A stretch of 64,000 nucleotides of DNA from Pseudomonadota bacterium (lineage in GTDB: Bacteria > Pseudomonadota > Gammaproteobacteria > Burkholderiales > Burkholderiaceae_C). A program made the position numbers and the translations under genes. This document shows, one piece after another, positions 55,447 to 64,000 of the stretch. A model generated the notes under the pieces. The model did not search any database and was not told the origin of the DNA. It worked only from the letters and a program-made list of their open reading frames with translations. The stretch covers positions 47,863 through 111,862 of the forward strand of contig JAJZEC010000005.1 in assembly GCA_021805825.1 (NCBI GenBank), given 5' to 3'. Positions within the stretch are counted from its first letter, which is position 1, and each line of letters opens with the position of its first letter.

Positions 55447-56559
55447 TTACTGCTTGGCGCCCTCGACCAGCCAGGCGGCCACCATCCGGGCATCGCCTTC
55501 GCTGATACTCTGTGGGGGCATAGGTATACTACCCCATGTACCTGAACCTCCCTGCATGATGCGCTTGGTCAGCTCGGCGACCATGTCCTTCTTGCCTGCG
55601 TACTTCTGCGCGACCTGCGCGTAGCCCGGGCCGACGAGCTTGGTGTCTCCCATGCTGTGGCAGGCGATGCAGCCATGTGCCTTCAGGATCGCGACTACCT
55701 TCGCGTCGGCTCCGCCGGAAGGCCCGGCAGCCTTGGCCTGCCGCGCTTTTTCGAGTTCTGCTGCGGTGAGCGTGAGCTGCCCTTGCACCGGGCCCCAGGG
55801 ACGCATCTGATCCTGCAGGTTGCCCCAGGTGTTCATCGCATAGGCCGGGATCGAACTGGCCACCGCGGGTCGTGGAGCACAGTCTTTCATGCACTCGGTA
55901 TTGTGCGTATCGGGAATACCCCCGTTGCCCAGCACCTTACCCGACTTGAGTATCTGCTTGCCCCCGGGCCACATGCCGTGGTTCCACGTCATGTCGTTGC
56001 GGTTCGGCAGGATGTCCTGCACCTGCTGCACGTTCTGGCGCGTGAGCACGTAGTTGGCCGGGACGATGTTCGCGAGGTTCAACAGGTAGTCGACCACCGC
56101 GTAGGTATCGTTCCAGCTCAGGGTGTCGGGGGCGTTCCACGGCATCGCGCGGTGGATGTAGTCGAAAAGGGTCGACAGGCTCGACAGGCGCTCCAGCGAG
56201 GTGCCATTCACATTCGACGAGGTCGCCAGCTGGCTCACGACGCCGGTCTTCATCTCCTGCTTGGTCGCCTGGAAGCCTCCGACCAGCGGCGGGTAGACCG
56301 AATTGGAGTCGGCGAAGGCGCCGTGGCACGAGGCGCACTTGGCCTCCCATACCTTGGTTCCCTGATCGACCGTGCCCTGACCTTGCGGCAAGCCGCGGAA
56401 GTCGGGACGCACGTCGATGTTCCAGGCCTTGATCTCGGCGGTGGTCGCCGGCCGGCCGAGCGTGACGCCCGGATTCGCGCCCCACGCAGTCGTCACGACT
56501 GCAGCGAAGGCCGCCGCCAGCACGGTCTTAGGAATGCGCGAGTTCGACATTGCGGACAT
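55447..56559 (-). CDS. soxD: Diheme cytochrome c SoxD (sulfane dehydrogenase subunit)
   Basis: Two heme motifs CASCH and CIACH; signal peptide; overlaps the end of soxC. Confidence 0.94.
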   Translation of the reverse strand: MSAMSNSRIPKTVLAAAFAAVVTTAWGANPGVTLGRPATTAEIKAWNIDVRPDFRGLPQGQGTVDQGTKVWEAKCASCHGAFADSNSVYPPLVGGFQATKQEMKTGVVSQLATSSNVNGTSLERLSSLSTLFDYIHRAMPWNAPDTLSWNDTYAVVDYLLNLANIVPANYVLTRQNVQQVQDILPNRNDMTWNHGMWPGGKQILKSGKVLGNGGIPDTHNTECMKDCAPRPAVASSIPAYAMNTWGNLQDQMRPWGPVQGQLTLTAAELEKARQAKAAGPSGGADAKVVAILKAHGCIACHSMGDTKLVGPGYAQVAQKYAGKKDMVAELTKRIMQGGSGTWGSIPMPPQSISEGDARMVAAWLVEGAKQ

Positions 56560-57895
56560 CTCCGGTTTCTTCGACTTGCCAGGTCTGGATGGCGTTGTTG
56601 TGGTAGATCGAGCGCAGGCCGCGCACCTTGACCAGTTGCTGCAGCGTCGGCTGCACGTAGCCGGTCTCGTCGATCGCCCGGCTCTGCAGGAAGGCGCTCT
56701 TGCCGTTCCACACCCAGGGAATGTTGAAGCGCGCCAGGGCCTTGTTCTGCACCGGCTCCTCCAGGCGCGCGTGATGCCAGCTGACCCCGCCGTCGAAGGA
56801 CACGTCGACGCGCTTGATGCGCCCGCGCCCCGACCACGCGATGCCCGTGACGTTGTACAGGCCCTTGTCGAGCAGAACCTGGCCACCCGAGGGCGAGGTG
56901 ATCACCGACTTGCACTCCATCAGCGAGGTGTACTGGCGCAACTTGCCGTCGGGCATCAGATCGACATAGTTCAGCACCTCGTCCTTGGTGCCGTACGGTT
57001 CGGTGCCGAGCTTGATGCGTCGCAGGTACTTGATGTTCGATACGCCCTCGACTCCGGGCACGATCAGGCGCAGCGGATAGCCGTTCTCCGGGCGCAGCAT
57101 CTCCCCGTTCTGACCATAGGCCACCAGCACCTCCCCCGACAGCACGAGGGACATCGGAATGGTGCGGTTCTCGTGGGCGCCGTCGGCCCCCTCGGCCATG
57201 ATGAAGCGCACGCCCTCGAGCTTGGCGCCGCAGTCCTGCAGCAGGTGCAGCAGGGGCACGCCGGTGAATTCGCTGCACGACACCATACCGTGGGTGTACT
57301 GCACCGTGGGCACCGAGACATTGCCCCACTCCATCGCGGTGTTCGCCCCGCATTCGATGAAGTGGATGCGCGACACCGGCTGCATGCGCATGATGTCGCC
57401 CACCGTATAGACCTTCGGGTGGCGCACCAGGTCGCCCTGCCCCATGACCATCAGGCGGAACTGGCTCGGATCCATGTCGTACCAGCCCTGGTGGGAGCGG
57501 TTGAAGTGCAGCCCGGATGGCGTGATGATGCCGAACATGCCCTGCAGCGGAGCGAAGGCGACGTTGGCCTGCTTGACCGCCGACAATCCCGGGCTGAGGC
57601 GTCGCACCAGGTTCGCCTCGTATTTCGACGGCATGCCGTAGGGCGGTTCGTCGACCGGCCTGCCCAGGGTGGTTCCCCATTCCGGCTTGTTCAGGATGTA
57701 CTGCTCGTCCTTGGCCGCCGTGTCCTCCGCATAGGCGCTGGCGGCCCCGGTGGCCAGCATCGCGGCGCTCGCGCCGGCGAAGGCGCGGCGCAGGAAGTCC
57801 CGCCGGCCCGACTGCACTTGCTGGATCTGCTCGGCGCTGAGGAAGTTCTCCGGTGCCGGACGCAGCCGGCCTCGCTTGCTGCTGTAGTCACTCAT
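56528..57895 (-). CDS. soxC: Sulfane dehydrogenase molybdoprotein SoxC
   Basis: Tat 'SGRRDFLRRAFAGASAAMLATG', sulfite-oxidase fold 'RIHFIECGANTAMEW'. Confidence 0.96.
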   Translation of the reverse strand: MSDYSSKRGRLRPAPENFLSAEQIQQVQSGRRDFLRRAFAGASAAMLATGAASAYAEDTAAKDEQYILNKPEWGTTLGRPVDEPPYGMPSKYEANLVRRLSPGLSAVKQANVAFAPLQGMFGIITPSGLHFNRSHQGWYDMDPSQFRLMVMGQGDLVRHPKVYTVGDIMRMQPVSRIHFIECGANTAMEWGNVSVPTVQYTHGMVSCSEFTGVPLLHLLQDCGAKLEGVRFIMAEGADGAHENRTIPMSLVLSGEVLVAYGQNGEMLRPENGYPLRLIVPGVEGVSNIKYLRRIKLGTEPYGTKDEVLNYVDLMPDGKLRQYTSLMECKSVITSPSGGQVLLDKGLYNVTGIAWSGRGRIKRVDVSFDGGVSWHHARLEEPVQNKALARFNIPWVWNGKSAFLQSRAIDETGYVQPTLQQLVKVRGLRSIYHNNAIQTWQVEETGDVRNVELAHS

Positions 57896-57924
57896 CCTCG
57901 TACTCGCTGGTTGTCTGTTGCTGG

Positions 57925-58326
57925 CTAGATGCGCCGTGCGAGGCGCTGGGACTGTGAAACCGAATCCGGATCATCCAGTTCGATGGCGATCTGGGTGCAT
58001 ACCGTCCGGCACAACTGGACCGCCTTCTCGCTCTGCACCCTGTAGTACATCTGGTTGCCCATCCTCCTCTTGGCCACGATTCCCGCCTGGTAGAGCACCT
58101 TCAGGTGCTGCGACACATTCGGCTGGGTGGACTCGACCGCGGCCAGGATGTCTCCGACACTCTTTTCCTTCGTGCAGATGGCATTCAGGATGCGCAGCCG
58201 CAGCGGGGTGGCCAGCACCCCGAACAGCTCGGCCGCCGAATCGAACACCCGATCCGCCGCCTGCTCATCGGCGGCCTCGTCGAGCAGGCGCGGGGTAGGT
58301 TGGGCATCGGGCATCTTTGAATCCAT
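57925..58326 (-). CDS. ArsR/SmtB family transcriptional regulator of the sox operon, candidate thiol/persulfide sensor
   Basis: wHTH 'LRLRILNAICTKEKSVGDILAAVESTQPNVSQHLKVLYQAGIVAKRRMGNQMYYRV', Cys in AIC and LCRTVC; directly upstream of soxC. Confidence 0.88.
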   Translation of the reverse strand: MDSKMPDAQPTPRLLDEAADEQAADRVFDSAAELFGVLATPLRLRILNAICTKEKSVGDILAAVESTQPNVSQHLKVLYQAGIVAKRRMGNQMYYRVQSEKAVQLCRTVCTQIAIELDDPDSVSQSQRLARRI

Positions 58327-58334
58327 GCATCCGC

Positions 58335-58354
58335 TTATAAGCAATTTCTTATGA
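58335..58354 (-). promoter_or_regulatory. Candidate ArsR operator at the sox promoter
   Basis: Inverted repeat TTATAAG-N6-CTTATGA (one mismatch) in an AT-rich patch between the -10 and the regulator start codon. Confidence 0.6.
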
Positions 58355-58382
58355 ATTGTAGGGAAGCTGGTGCGCGCGTCCA
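58355..58382 (-). promoter_or_regulatory. Candidate sigma70 promoter of regulator-soxCDYZAXB operon
   Basis: - strand TGGACG-N16-TACAAT, abutting the inverted repeat. Confidence 0.55.
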
Positions 58383-58505
58383 GATGTCGCGGATAGTGCT
58401 TTCCCTAGGAATGTGCAGGCGCCTTGCGCCGGCGCATGGTTCCGGCGCAAGCGAAGGCCCGCGGGCGGGCCAAGCCGCGCGCGGGCCTGCCCGGGGCCGT
58501 CGGCT

Positions 58506-60404
58506 TCAGGGCTGCTCGGCCAGGGCGCTGCGGATCTGCTCCAGCGCCGCTGGATCCTCCAGCGTGGTCAGGTCGCCCGGCGCGCGTTGTTCGCACAAGG
58601 CCTGGATCGAACGGCGCAACAGCTTGCCCGAACGCGTCTTCGGCAGCATGCCGACGAACAGCACCCGCGCCGGGCGCGCGACCGCTCCGAGCTGCACCTG
58701 CACGGTCTGCATGATCTGCGCCGCCAGCTCGGTTCGTCCCTGCGCGTCGGCGGTGCGCGCGGCATCCCGGGGAACGACGAAGGCCACCGCCTGCTGCCCC
58801 TTGACCGCGTCGGCGGCGCCGACCACCGCAACCTCGGCCACCGCGGCGTGACTGGAAATGCTTTCCTCGATCTCCCGCGTTCCCAGCCGATGCCCGGCGA
58901 CATTGATCACGTCATCCGTGCGCCCGAGGATCGTGACGTAGCCCTGCTCGTCGGCGACGCCCCAGTCGAAGGTCGAGTAGACCTGCGCGGAAGCGAAGTT
59001 GGACCAGTAGGTGTCGACGAAACGCTGGTCGTCGCCCCACACCGTCTGCATGCATCCCGGGGGCAGCGGCCAGTCGATGGCCAGCACCCCCTTTTCCCCG
59101 GCCGGCACCGGCCGCCCGCTGCTTTCGTCGAGAATGCTGACCTTGTAGCCGGGCATGGCCACGCCCGGCGAACCGGCCTTCGGCGCAAGCGCCTCGACGC
59201 CGGCAGCGATGCCGAGAATCGGCCAGCCGGTCTCGGTCTGCCAGTAGTTGTCCACCACCGGCTTGCCCAGCATGCCGGAGATCCAGCTCGCGGTCGGCTC
59301 GTCCAGCGGTTCGCCGGCGAGGAACAGTCGTTCCAGCGACGACAGATCGCACTGGCGCATCAGCTCGGGGGCGAATTTCTTCAGCACCCGCACGGCCGTT
59401 GGCGAGGAGAACATGACCTGGGCGCGGTGGCGCTCGGCCAGCCGCCACAGGATGCCGGCATCCGGGCGCACCGGGGTGCCCTCGTACAGCACCGTGGTCA
59501 TGCCGTGGATCAGGGGGCCGTAGACGATGTAACTGTGTCCGACGACCCAGCCGATATCGCTGCTGCAGAAATACGTGCCGCCGGGGCGGCCGCAGAAGAT
59601 GTCACGCATCGAGGTCGCCAGCGCGACCGCGTAGCCGCCCGTGTCGCGCTGCACCCCCTTGGGACGCCCGGTGGTTCCCGAGGTGTAGAGGATGTAGCTG
59701 GGGTGGGTCGCGTCCACCCAGGCGCAGGGCACCACGGCGTCGCCGACCGCGGCCCGCTCGGTGGCGTAATCGAGATCGCGGCCGGCCACCGGCTGCATCG
59801 GGTGCAGGCCACGATCGACCATCAACACCGCTGCGGGCTTGTGCGTGGCGCGCTCGATGGCCTCGTCAAGCAGCGGCTTGTAGGGAACCACGCGACCCGC
59901 GCGCGACCCTGCGTCGCTGCTGAGGATCAGCTTCGGCCGCGCATCGTCGATGCGCGTGGCCAGGCTGAGGGCGGCGAAACCGCCGAACACCACCGAGTGG
60001 ATGGCGCCGATGCGCGCGCAGGCCAGCATGCCGAACACGGCCTCGGGGATCATCGGCATGTACAGCAGCACCCGATCTCCGGCCTCGACCCCGTGGCGCT
60101 GCAGGATCGCCGCCATGCGCTGCACCTCGCGGTGCAGCTCGGTGTAGCTGTAGCTGCGGCTGCGGTCGACCTCGGTGGACTCCCACACCAGCGCCGGCTG
60201 CTGCGCGCGCGCTGCCAGGTGGCGATCCACCGCGTTGTGGCACAGGTTCGTCAGCCCGCCCCGGAACCACGCCGCAAAGGGCTTGCGGCTGCCGTCGAGA
60301 ACCTGCTCGAAGGGACGGTGCCAGTCGATCAGCGCTGCCTTCTCCCCCCAGAATTCCTGCGGCTGCTCCACCGAGCGCCGGTAGTAGTCGCGGTAGCTGC
60401 CCAT
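58506..60404 (-). CDS. prpE: Propionate--CoA ligase (PrpE-type acyl-CoA synthetase)
   Basis: 'MGSYRDYYRRSVEQPQEFWGEKAALIDWHRPFEQVLD', 'YILYTSGTTGRPKGVQRDTGGYAVALATSM', 'PKTRSGKLLRRSI'. Confidence 0.92.
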   Translation of the reverse strand: MGSYRDYYRRSVEQPQEFWGEKAALIDWHRPFEQVLDGSRKPFAAWFRGGLTNLCHNAVDRHLAARAQQPALVWESTEVDRSRSYSYTELHREVQRMAAILQRHGVEAGDRVLLYMPMIPEAVFGMLACARIGAIHSVVFGGFAALSLATRIDDARPKLILSSDAGSRAGRVVPYKPLLDEAIERATHKPAAVLMVDRGLHPMQPVAGRDLDYATERAAVGDAVVPCAWVDATHPSYILYTSGTTGRPKGVQRDTGGYAVALATSMRDIFCGRPGGTYFCSSDIGWVVGHSYIVYGPLIHGMTTVLYEGTPVRPDAGILWRLAERHRAQVMFSSPTAVRVLKKFAPELMRQCDLSSLERLFLAGEPLDEPTASWISGMLGKPVVDNYWQTETGWPILGIAAGVEALAPKAGSPGVAMPGYKVSILDESSGRPVPAGEKGVLAIDWPLPPGCMQTVWGDDQRFVDTYWSNFASAQVYSTFDWGVADEQGYVTILGRTDDVINVAGHRLGTREIEESISSHAAVAEVAVVGAADAVKGQQAVAFVVPRDAARTADAQGRTELAAQIMQTVQVQLGAVARPARVLFVGMLPKTRSGKLLRRSIQALCEQRAPGDLTTLEDPAALEQIRSALAEQP

Positions 60405-60487
60405 GATTGTCTCCTTGCGTGGTTTGGTTTTGCCCCGAAAGTAGACAGACCGGCTGACAGCATCCTGACCGCCGCCGCGGGCTTTCT

Positions 60488-61465
60488 TCAGATGGTCACC
60501 ACCGTCCTCCCGTGCGCCTGGCCCTGCATCAGGGTGCGGGCAGCCTCCAGCGCCTGGTCGAGGCGGATGTCCCGCGCCATCTCCTCGAGCTGGCTGGCAT
60601 CGACCTCCTCGGCCAGCGCGGCCCACGCCGCGCGCCGCGCGGCCGGCGGCTGCATCACGCTGTCGATGCCGGCCAGGGTCACGTTGCGCAGGATGAACGG
60701 AGCCACCGAGCCGGGGAAATCCATGCCCTGCGCCAGGCCGCAGGCAGCCACCACGCCACCCCAGCGCGTCTGCGCGCAGGCATTGGCCAGGATGTGGCTG
60801 CCCGCGGTGTCGACCACCGCGGCCCAGCGTTCCTTCTGCAGCGGCTTGCCGGGCTGGCTGAGCTGCTCGCGCCCGATGACCTCGGCGGCGCCGAGCGCGC
60901 GCAGGTAGTCGGCCTGTTCGGGCTTGCCGGTGGCAGCCACCACCTTCCAGCCACGACGTGCCAGCAAGGCGACCGCCATGCTGCCGACGCCGCCGCTGGC
61001 GCCGGTGACCAGCACCTCGCCGTCCTGCGCCCGCAGTTCGTGGCTGGCGATGGCCTGCACGCACAACATCGCCGTGTAGCCGGCGGTGCCGATGATCATC
61101 GCCTGCCGGGTGTCGAAGCGCCCAGGCAGGGGCACCAGCCAGTCTCCGCGCAGGCTGGCACGCTCGGCCAGGCAACCCCAATGGCCTTCGCCCACGCCCC
61201 AGCCGTTGAGGATCCAGCGATCGCCGGGCTTCCAGGCCGCATGGCGGCTTTCGAGCACGATTCCGGCGCCGTCGATCCCCGGTACCATCGGCCACTTGCG
61301 CACCACCGGGGCACGGTCGGTCAGCGCCAGGGCATCCTTGTAGTTGATGGTGGAGTGCAGCACCTGCACCAGCACGTCGCCGGCGGGCAGCATGGATTCA
61401 TCGAACTCGCGCAACGCAGCCTCGAAACTGCCGCCGGGCCTGTCGAGCAGCCAAGCATGGAACAT
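60488..61465 (-). CDS. acuI: MDR-family quinone oxidoreductase / acrylyl-CoA reductase (AcuI/YhdH)
   Basis: 'STINYKDALALTDRAPVVRKWPMVPGIDGAGIV', 'VLVTGASGGVGSMAVALLARRGWKVVAATGK', 'RWAAVVDTAGSHILANACAQTRWGGVVAACGLAQGMDFPGSVAPFILRNVTLAGIDSV'. Confidence 0.92.
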   Translation of the reverse strand: MFHAWLLDRPGGSFEAALREFDESMLPAGDVLVQVLHSTINYKDALALTDRAPVVRKWPMVPGIDGAGIVLESRHAAWKPGDRWILNGWGVGEGHWGCLAERASLRGDWLVPLPGRFDTRQAMIIGTAGYTAMLCVQAIASHELRAQDGEVLVTGASGGVGSMAVALLARRGWKVVAATGKPEQADYLRALGAAEVIGREQLSQPGKPLQKERWAAVVDTAGSHILANACAQTRWGGVVAACGLAQGMDFPGSVAPFILRNVTLAGIDSVMQPPAARRAAWAALAEEVDASQLEEMARDIRLDQALEAARTLMQGQAHGRTVVTI

Positions 61466-61596
61466 GGTATTTCTCCGTGAACGGGGGATGAAGACGGCGA
61501 TCCGGGGATCGATCGGTCTCTGGGCAGCAGCCTATCAGGCTGTCGGAGTCCCCGAAGGATCCGCGCCGGACAGGGCCGACCGACGGTTGACCATGG

Positions 61597-62490
61597 ATGG
61601 CGGGCCCCGCTACAGTCTCGCGCGTGCACCGTGCCTCGACCACCCTGTCCCGCGCGGCCCGGCAGCTGCCGCGGCTGGCGCTGGCCTGCGCCGCGCTGGC
61701 GCTGGCCTGTGCGCTGCCGGCCCAACCGGCATGCGCGGCGGAGCCCTTGGCGCTAGCCGCGCCGGCGCCGGCGCCCCCCGCCTCGGCACCCGCACCCGGC
61801 GGAGCCGACGCGCACCTGATTCAGATCATTCGCCAGGTCGAGTCCGCCCCTGAGCCTGCCGACGCCGCCGACGCCGCGCCCGGGGCCGGCTGGGACGGCG
61901 GGCAGGTCGTGCAGCGCGTCTCTTCGGAGGCCTCGCGACTGGTCTTGCGCGCGTTGAGCTTCGTGGGCGTTCGCTATCGCTACGGCGGCGACCATGCCTC
62001 GGGCGGCTTCGACTGCTCCGGGCTGGTGCGCCGGGTCTACCGCCAGACCCTCGGGCTGATTCTTCCGCACAACGCGGCCGCCCAGAGCCGCGAGGGGCTC
62101 AAGGTGGCGCGCAACCAATTGCGGCCGGGAGATCTGGTGTTCTTCAACACCTTGCGCCGCGCCTTTTCCCACGTCGGCATCTATATAGGTCACGGCGAAT
62201 TCGTGCACGCCCCGCGCCCTGGCCAGAGGGTTCAGGTGGCCAGCCTGGACAGCCCGTACTGGGCGCAGCGCTACGACGGCGCGCGGCGTCTGCTGCGCCG
62301 CGCCCCCGCGCGGGCCGAGGAGTCGGCGGTGGGCGATCCAGCCCTTCCGCAGACATTCGAGGCCGAGCCGTGGCCGGCTGCGGCCCTGCCTCTGTCCAAC
62401 GCGGTACCGGCCAACGCATCGCCGCAGACCACGGCGCTGATGGCCGGCGCCCTGCTGCCCGACCCGCCGCGGCAGCCGTCGCCGCACTGA
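61597..62490 (+). CDS. C40 (NlpC/P60) family cell-wall peptidase, secreted
   Basis: Signal peptide; 'GGFDCSGLVRRVYRQTLGLILPHNAAAQSREG', 'SHVGIYIGHGEFVHAP' catalytic Cys/His. Confidence 0.92.
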   Translation: MAGPATVSRVHRASTTLSRAARQLPRLALACAALALACALPAQPACAAEPLALAAPAPAPPASAPAPGGADAHLIQIIRQVESAPEPADAADAAPGAGWDGGQVVQRVSSEASRLVLRALSFVGVRYRYGGDHASGGFDCSGLVRRVYRQTLGLILPHNAAAQSREGLKVARNQLRPGDLVFFNTLRRAFSHVGIYIGHGEFVHAPRPGQRVQVASLDSPYWAQRYDGARRLLRRAPARAEESAVGDPALPQTFEAEPWPAAALPLSNAVPANASPQTTALMAGALLPDPPRQPSPH

Positions 62491-62515
62491 GCGCGGCGCG
62501 GCGCGCCGGAACGCT

Positions 62516-63973
62516 TCAGCGGCGCGGCGGCGGCAGATCGGTGCAACTGCCCTCGGCCGCCTCGGCGGCCAGCCCGATCGACTCGCCCAGCGTCGGATGG
62601 GGGTGGATGGTGCGGCCGATATCGACCGCGTCGGCTCCCATCTCGATGGCCAGCGCGAGTTCGCCGATCAGATCACCGGCATGGGTGCCGACGATGCCCG
62701 CACCGACGATGCGCTGGGTGGCGGCATCGAACAGCAGCTTGGTGAAGCCCTCGTCGCGCCCGTTGGCAATCGCCCGTCCCGATGCGCCCCAGGGGAACAA
62801 GCCCTTGTGCAGGGCGATTCCCTGGCTGCGCGCCTCCTCCTCGGTCAGGCCGACCCAGGCGATTTCCGGGTCGGTGTAGGCCACCGACGGAATCACCCGG
62901 GCGTCGAGGCTGCTGCGGGCCAGCTTTTCGTCCCCCAGCAACTCGCCGGCGCAGACTTCAGCGGCGACATGGCCCTCGTGCACCGCCTTGTGCGCCAGCA
63001 TCGGCTGCCCGACGAGATCGCCGATGGCGTGGATGTGGGCGACGTTGCTGCGCATCTGGCGGTCGACGGCAATGAAACCCCGTGCATCGACCTCGACACC
63101 GGCGTTCTCCGCACCGATGCGCTTGCCGTTGGGCGAGCGCCCGACCGCCTGCAGCACCAGGTCATAGCGCTGCGCCTCGGCCGGCGCTGCGGCGCCTTCG
63201 AAGCGCACCCAGATGCCGTCGTCGCGGGCCTGGGCATCGACCGTGCGCGTGCCCAGCATCACCCGATCGAAGCGATGGGCATTGAACTTCTGCCAGACGC
63301 GCACCAGGTCGCGGTCGGCGCCCGGCATCAGCCCGTCCTGCATCTCGACCACATCCAACCTGGTACCCAGCGTGGAATAGACGGTGCCCATTTCGAGGCC
63401 GATGATCCCGCCGCCGATGATCAGCATGTTGCGCGGGGCGCTGCGCAGCGCCAGCGCTCCGGTGGAATCGACGATGCGCGGATCCTCGGGAAGGAAGGGC
63501 AGATGCACGGCCTGGCTGCCCGCGGCGATGATCGCCCGCCGGAAGCGCACCCGCTGCGACTGGCCGCTGGGTTCGCGGGAGTTCCCGGTGGTCAGTCGCA
63601 CCTCCATCTGCGTGGGATCGACGAAGGATCCCTCCCCGCGCAGCACGGTGACCTTGCGCGCCCGCGCCATCGATGCCAGCCCGCCGGTGAGCCTGGCCAC
63701 CACCTGATCCTTGTGCGCGGCCAGCCGCTCGCGATCCACCACGGGTGCGCCGAAGGACACCCCGGCAGCCCCGAGGTGCGCCGCCTCGTCGATCACCGCC
63801 GCCACATGCAGCAAGGCCTTGCTGGGAATGCAGCCGACGTTCAGGCATACCCCGCCGAGGCTGGCGTAGCGCTCGACGAGCACGACCTTCAGCCCGAGGT
63901 CGGCAGCGCGGAAGGCCGCCGAGTAGCCACCGGGGCCGGCTCCCAGAACGAGCAGGTCGCAGTCGTGATCCAC
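62516..63973 (-). CDS. Second dihydrolipoyl dehydrogenase (GTG start)
   Basis: 'DLLVLGAGPGGYSAAFRAADLGLKVVLVE', '[17 protein letters not shown]', 'HPTLGESIGLAAE'. Confidence 0.93.
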   Translation of the reverse strand: MDHDCDLLVLGAGPGGYSAAFRAADLGLKVVLVERYASLGGVCLNVGCIPSKALLHVAAVIDEAAHLGAAGVSFGAPVVDRERLAAHKDQVVARLTGGLASMARARKVTVLRGEGSFVDPTQMEVRLTTGNSREPSGQSQRVRFRRAIIAAGSQAVHLPFLPEDPRIVDSTGALALRSAPRNMLIIGGGIIGLEMGTVYSTLGTRLDVVEMQDGLMPGADRDLVRVWQKFNAHRFDRVMLGTRTVDAQARDDGIWVRFEGAAAPAEAQRYDLVLQAVGRSPNGKRIGAENAGVEVDARGFIAVDRQMRSNVAHIHAIGDLVGQPMLAHKAVHEGHVAAEVCAGELLGDEKLARSSLDARVIPSVAYTDPEIAWVGLTEEEARSQGIALHKGLFPWGASGRAIANGRDEGFTKLLFDAATQRIVGAGIVGTHAGDLIGELALAIEMGADAVDIGRTIHPHPTLGESIGLAAEAAEGSCTDLPPPRR

Positions 63974-64000
63974 CGCGCCGCCCGCGGCCGGCGCTTGCGC

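Noticed and set aside
45150-63973. Two dihydrolipoyl dehydrogenase genes as a recent duplication
   Set aside because: The two proteins differ throughout; they look like the long-standing paralogues for separate dehydrogenase complexes, common in betaproteobacteria

Overview
This 64-kb window is GC-rich chromosomal DNA, most likely from a chemolithotrophic Burkholderiales-type betaproteobacterium (inferred from gene content and synteny). I see no transposase, integrase, phage module or CRISPR array. Main landmarks on the + strand: a [NiFe]-hydrogenase maturation/regulation tail (hypB'-hypF-hypC-hypE-hoxA) with no hypD between hypC and hypE. Main landmarks on the - strand: a complete phaC-phaA-phaB-phaR set; an odhA/sucA-odhB/sucB-lpd-zapE cluster; an ArsR-regulator-soxCDYZAXB thiosulfate-oxidation operon; and an acuI-prpE pair. 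The rest is mostly housekeeping (glnS, yebC, purD, purU, icd, hrpA, fumC, argA, yggX, rimO, pgeF, rluD, bamD, dinG-like) plus transporters (MctP/DUF3311, UIT3-type antiporter, SatP/YaaH, TauE, FadL) and one tRNA-Arg(CCG). The most interesting structure is in the sox operon. Strong perfect or near-perfect inverted repeats lie just after soxD, soxZ and soxX, with a terminator after soxB, so the transcript is split into the functional modules CD | YZ | AX | B. The same operon starts with a well-formed promoter directly abutting a TTATAAG-N6-CTTATGA operator in front of a cysteine-containing ArsR regulator. I found no clear evidence for a wholly new enzymatic system.
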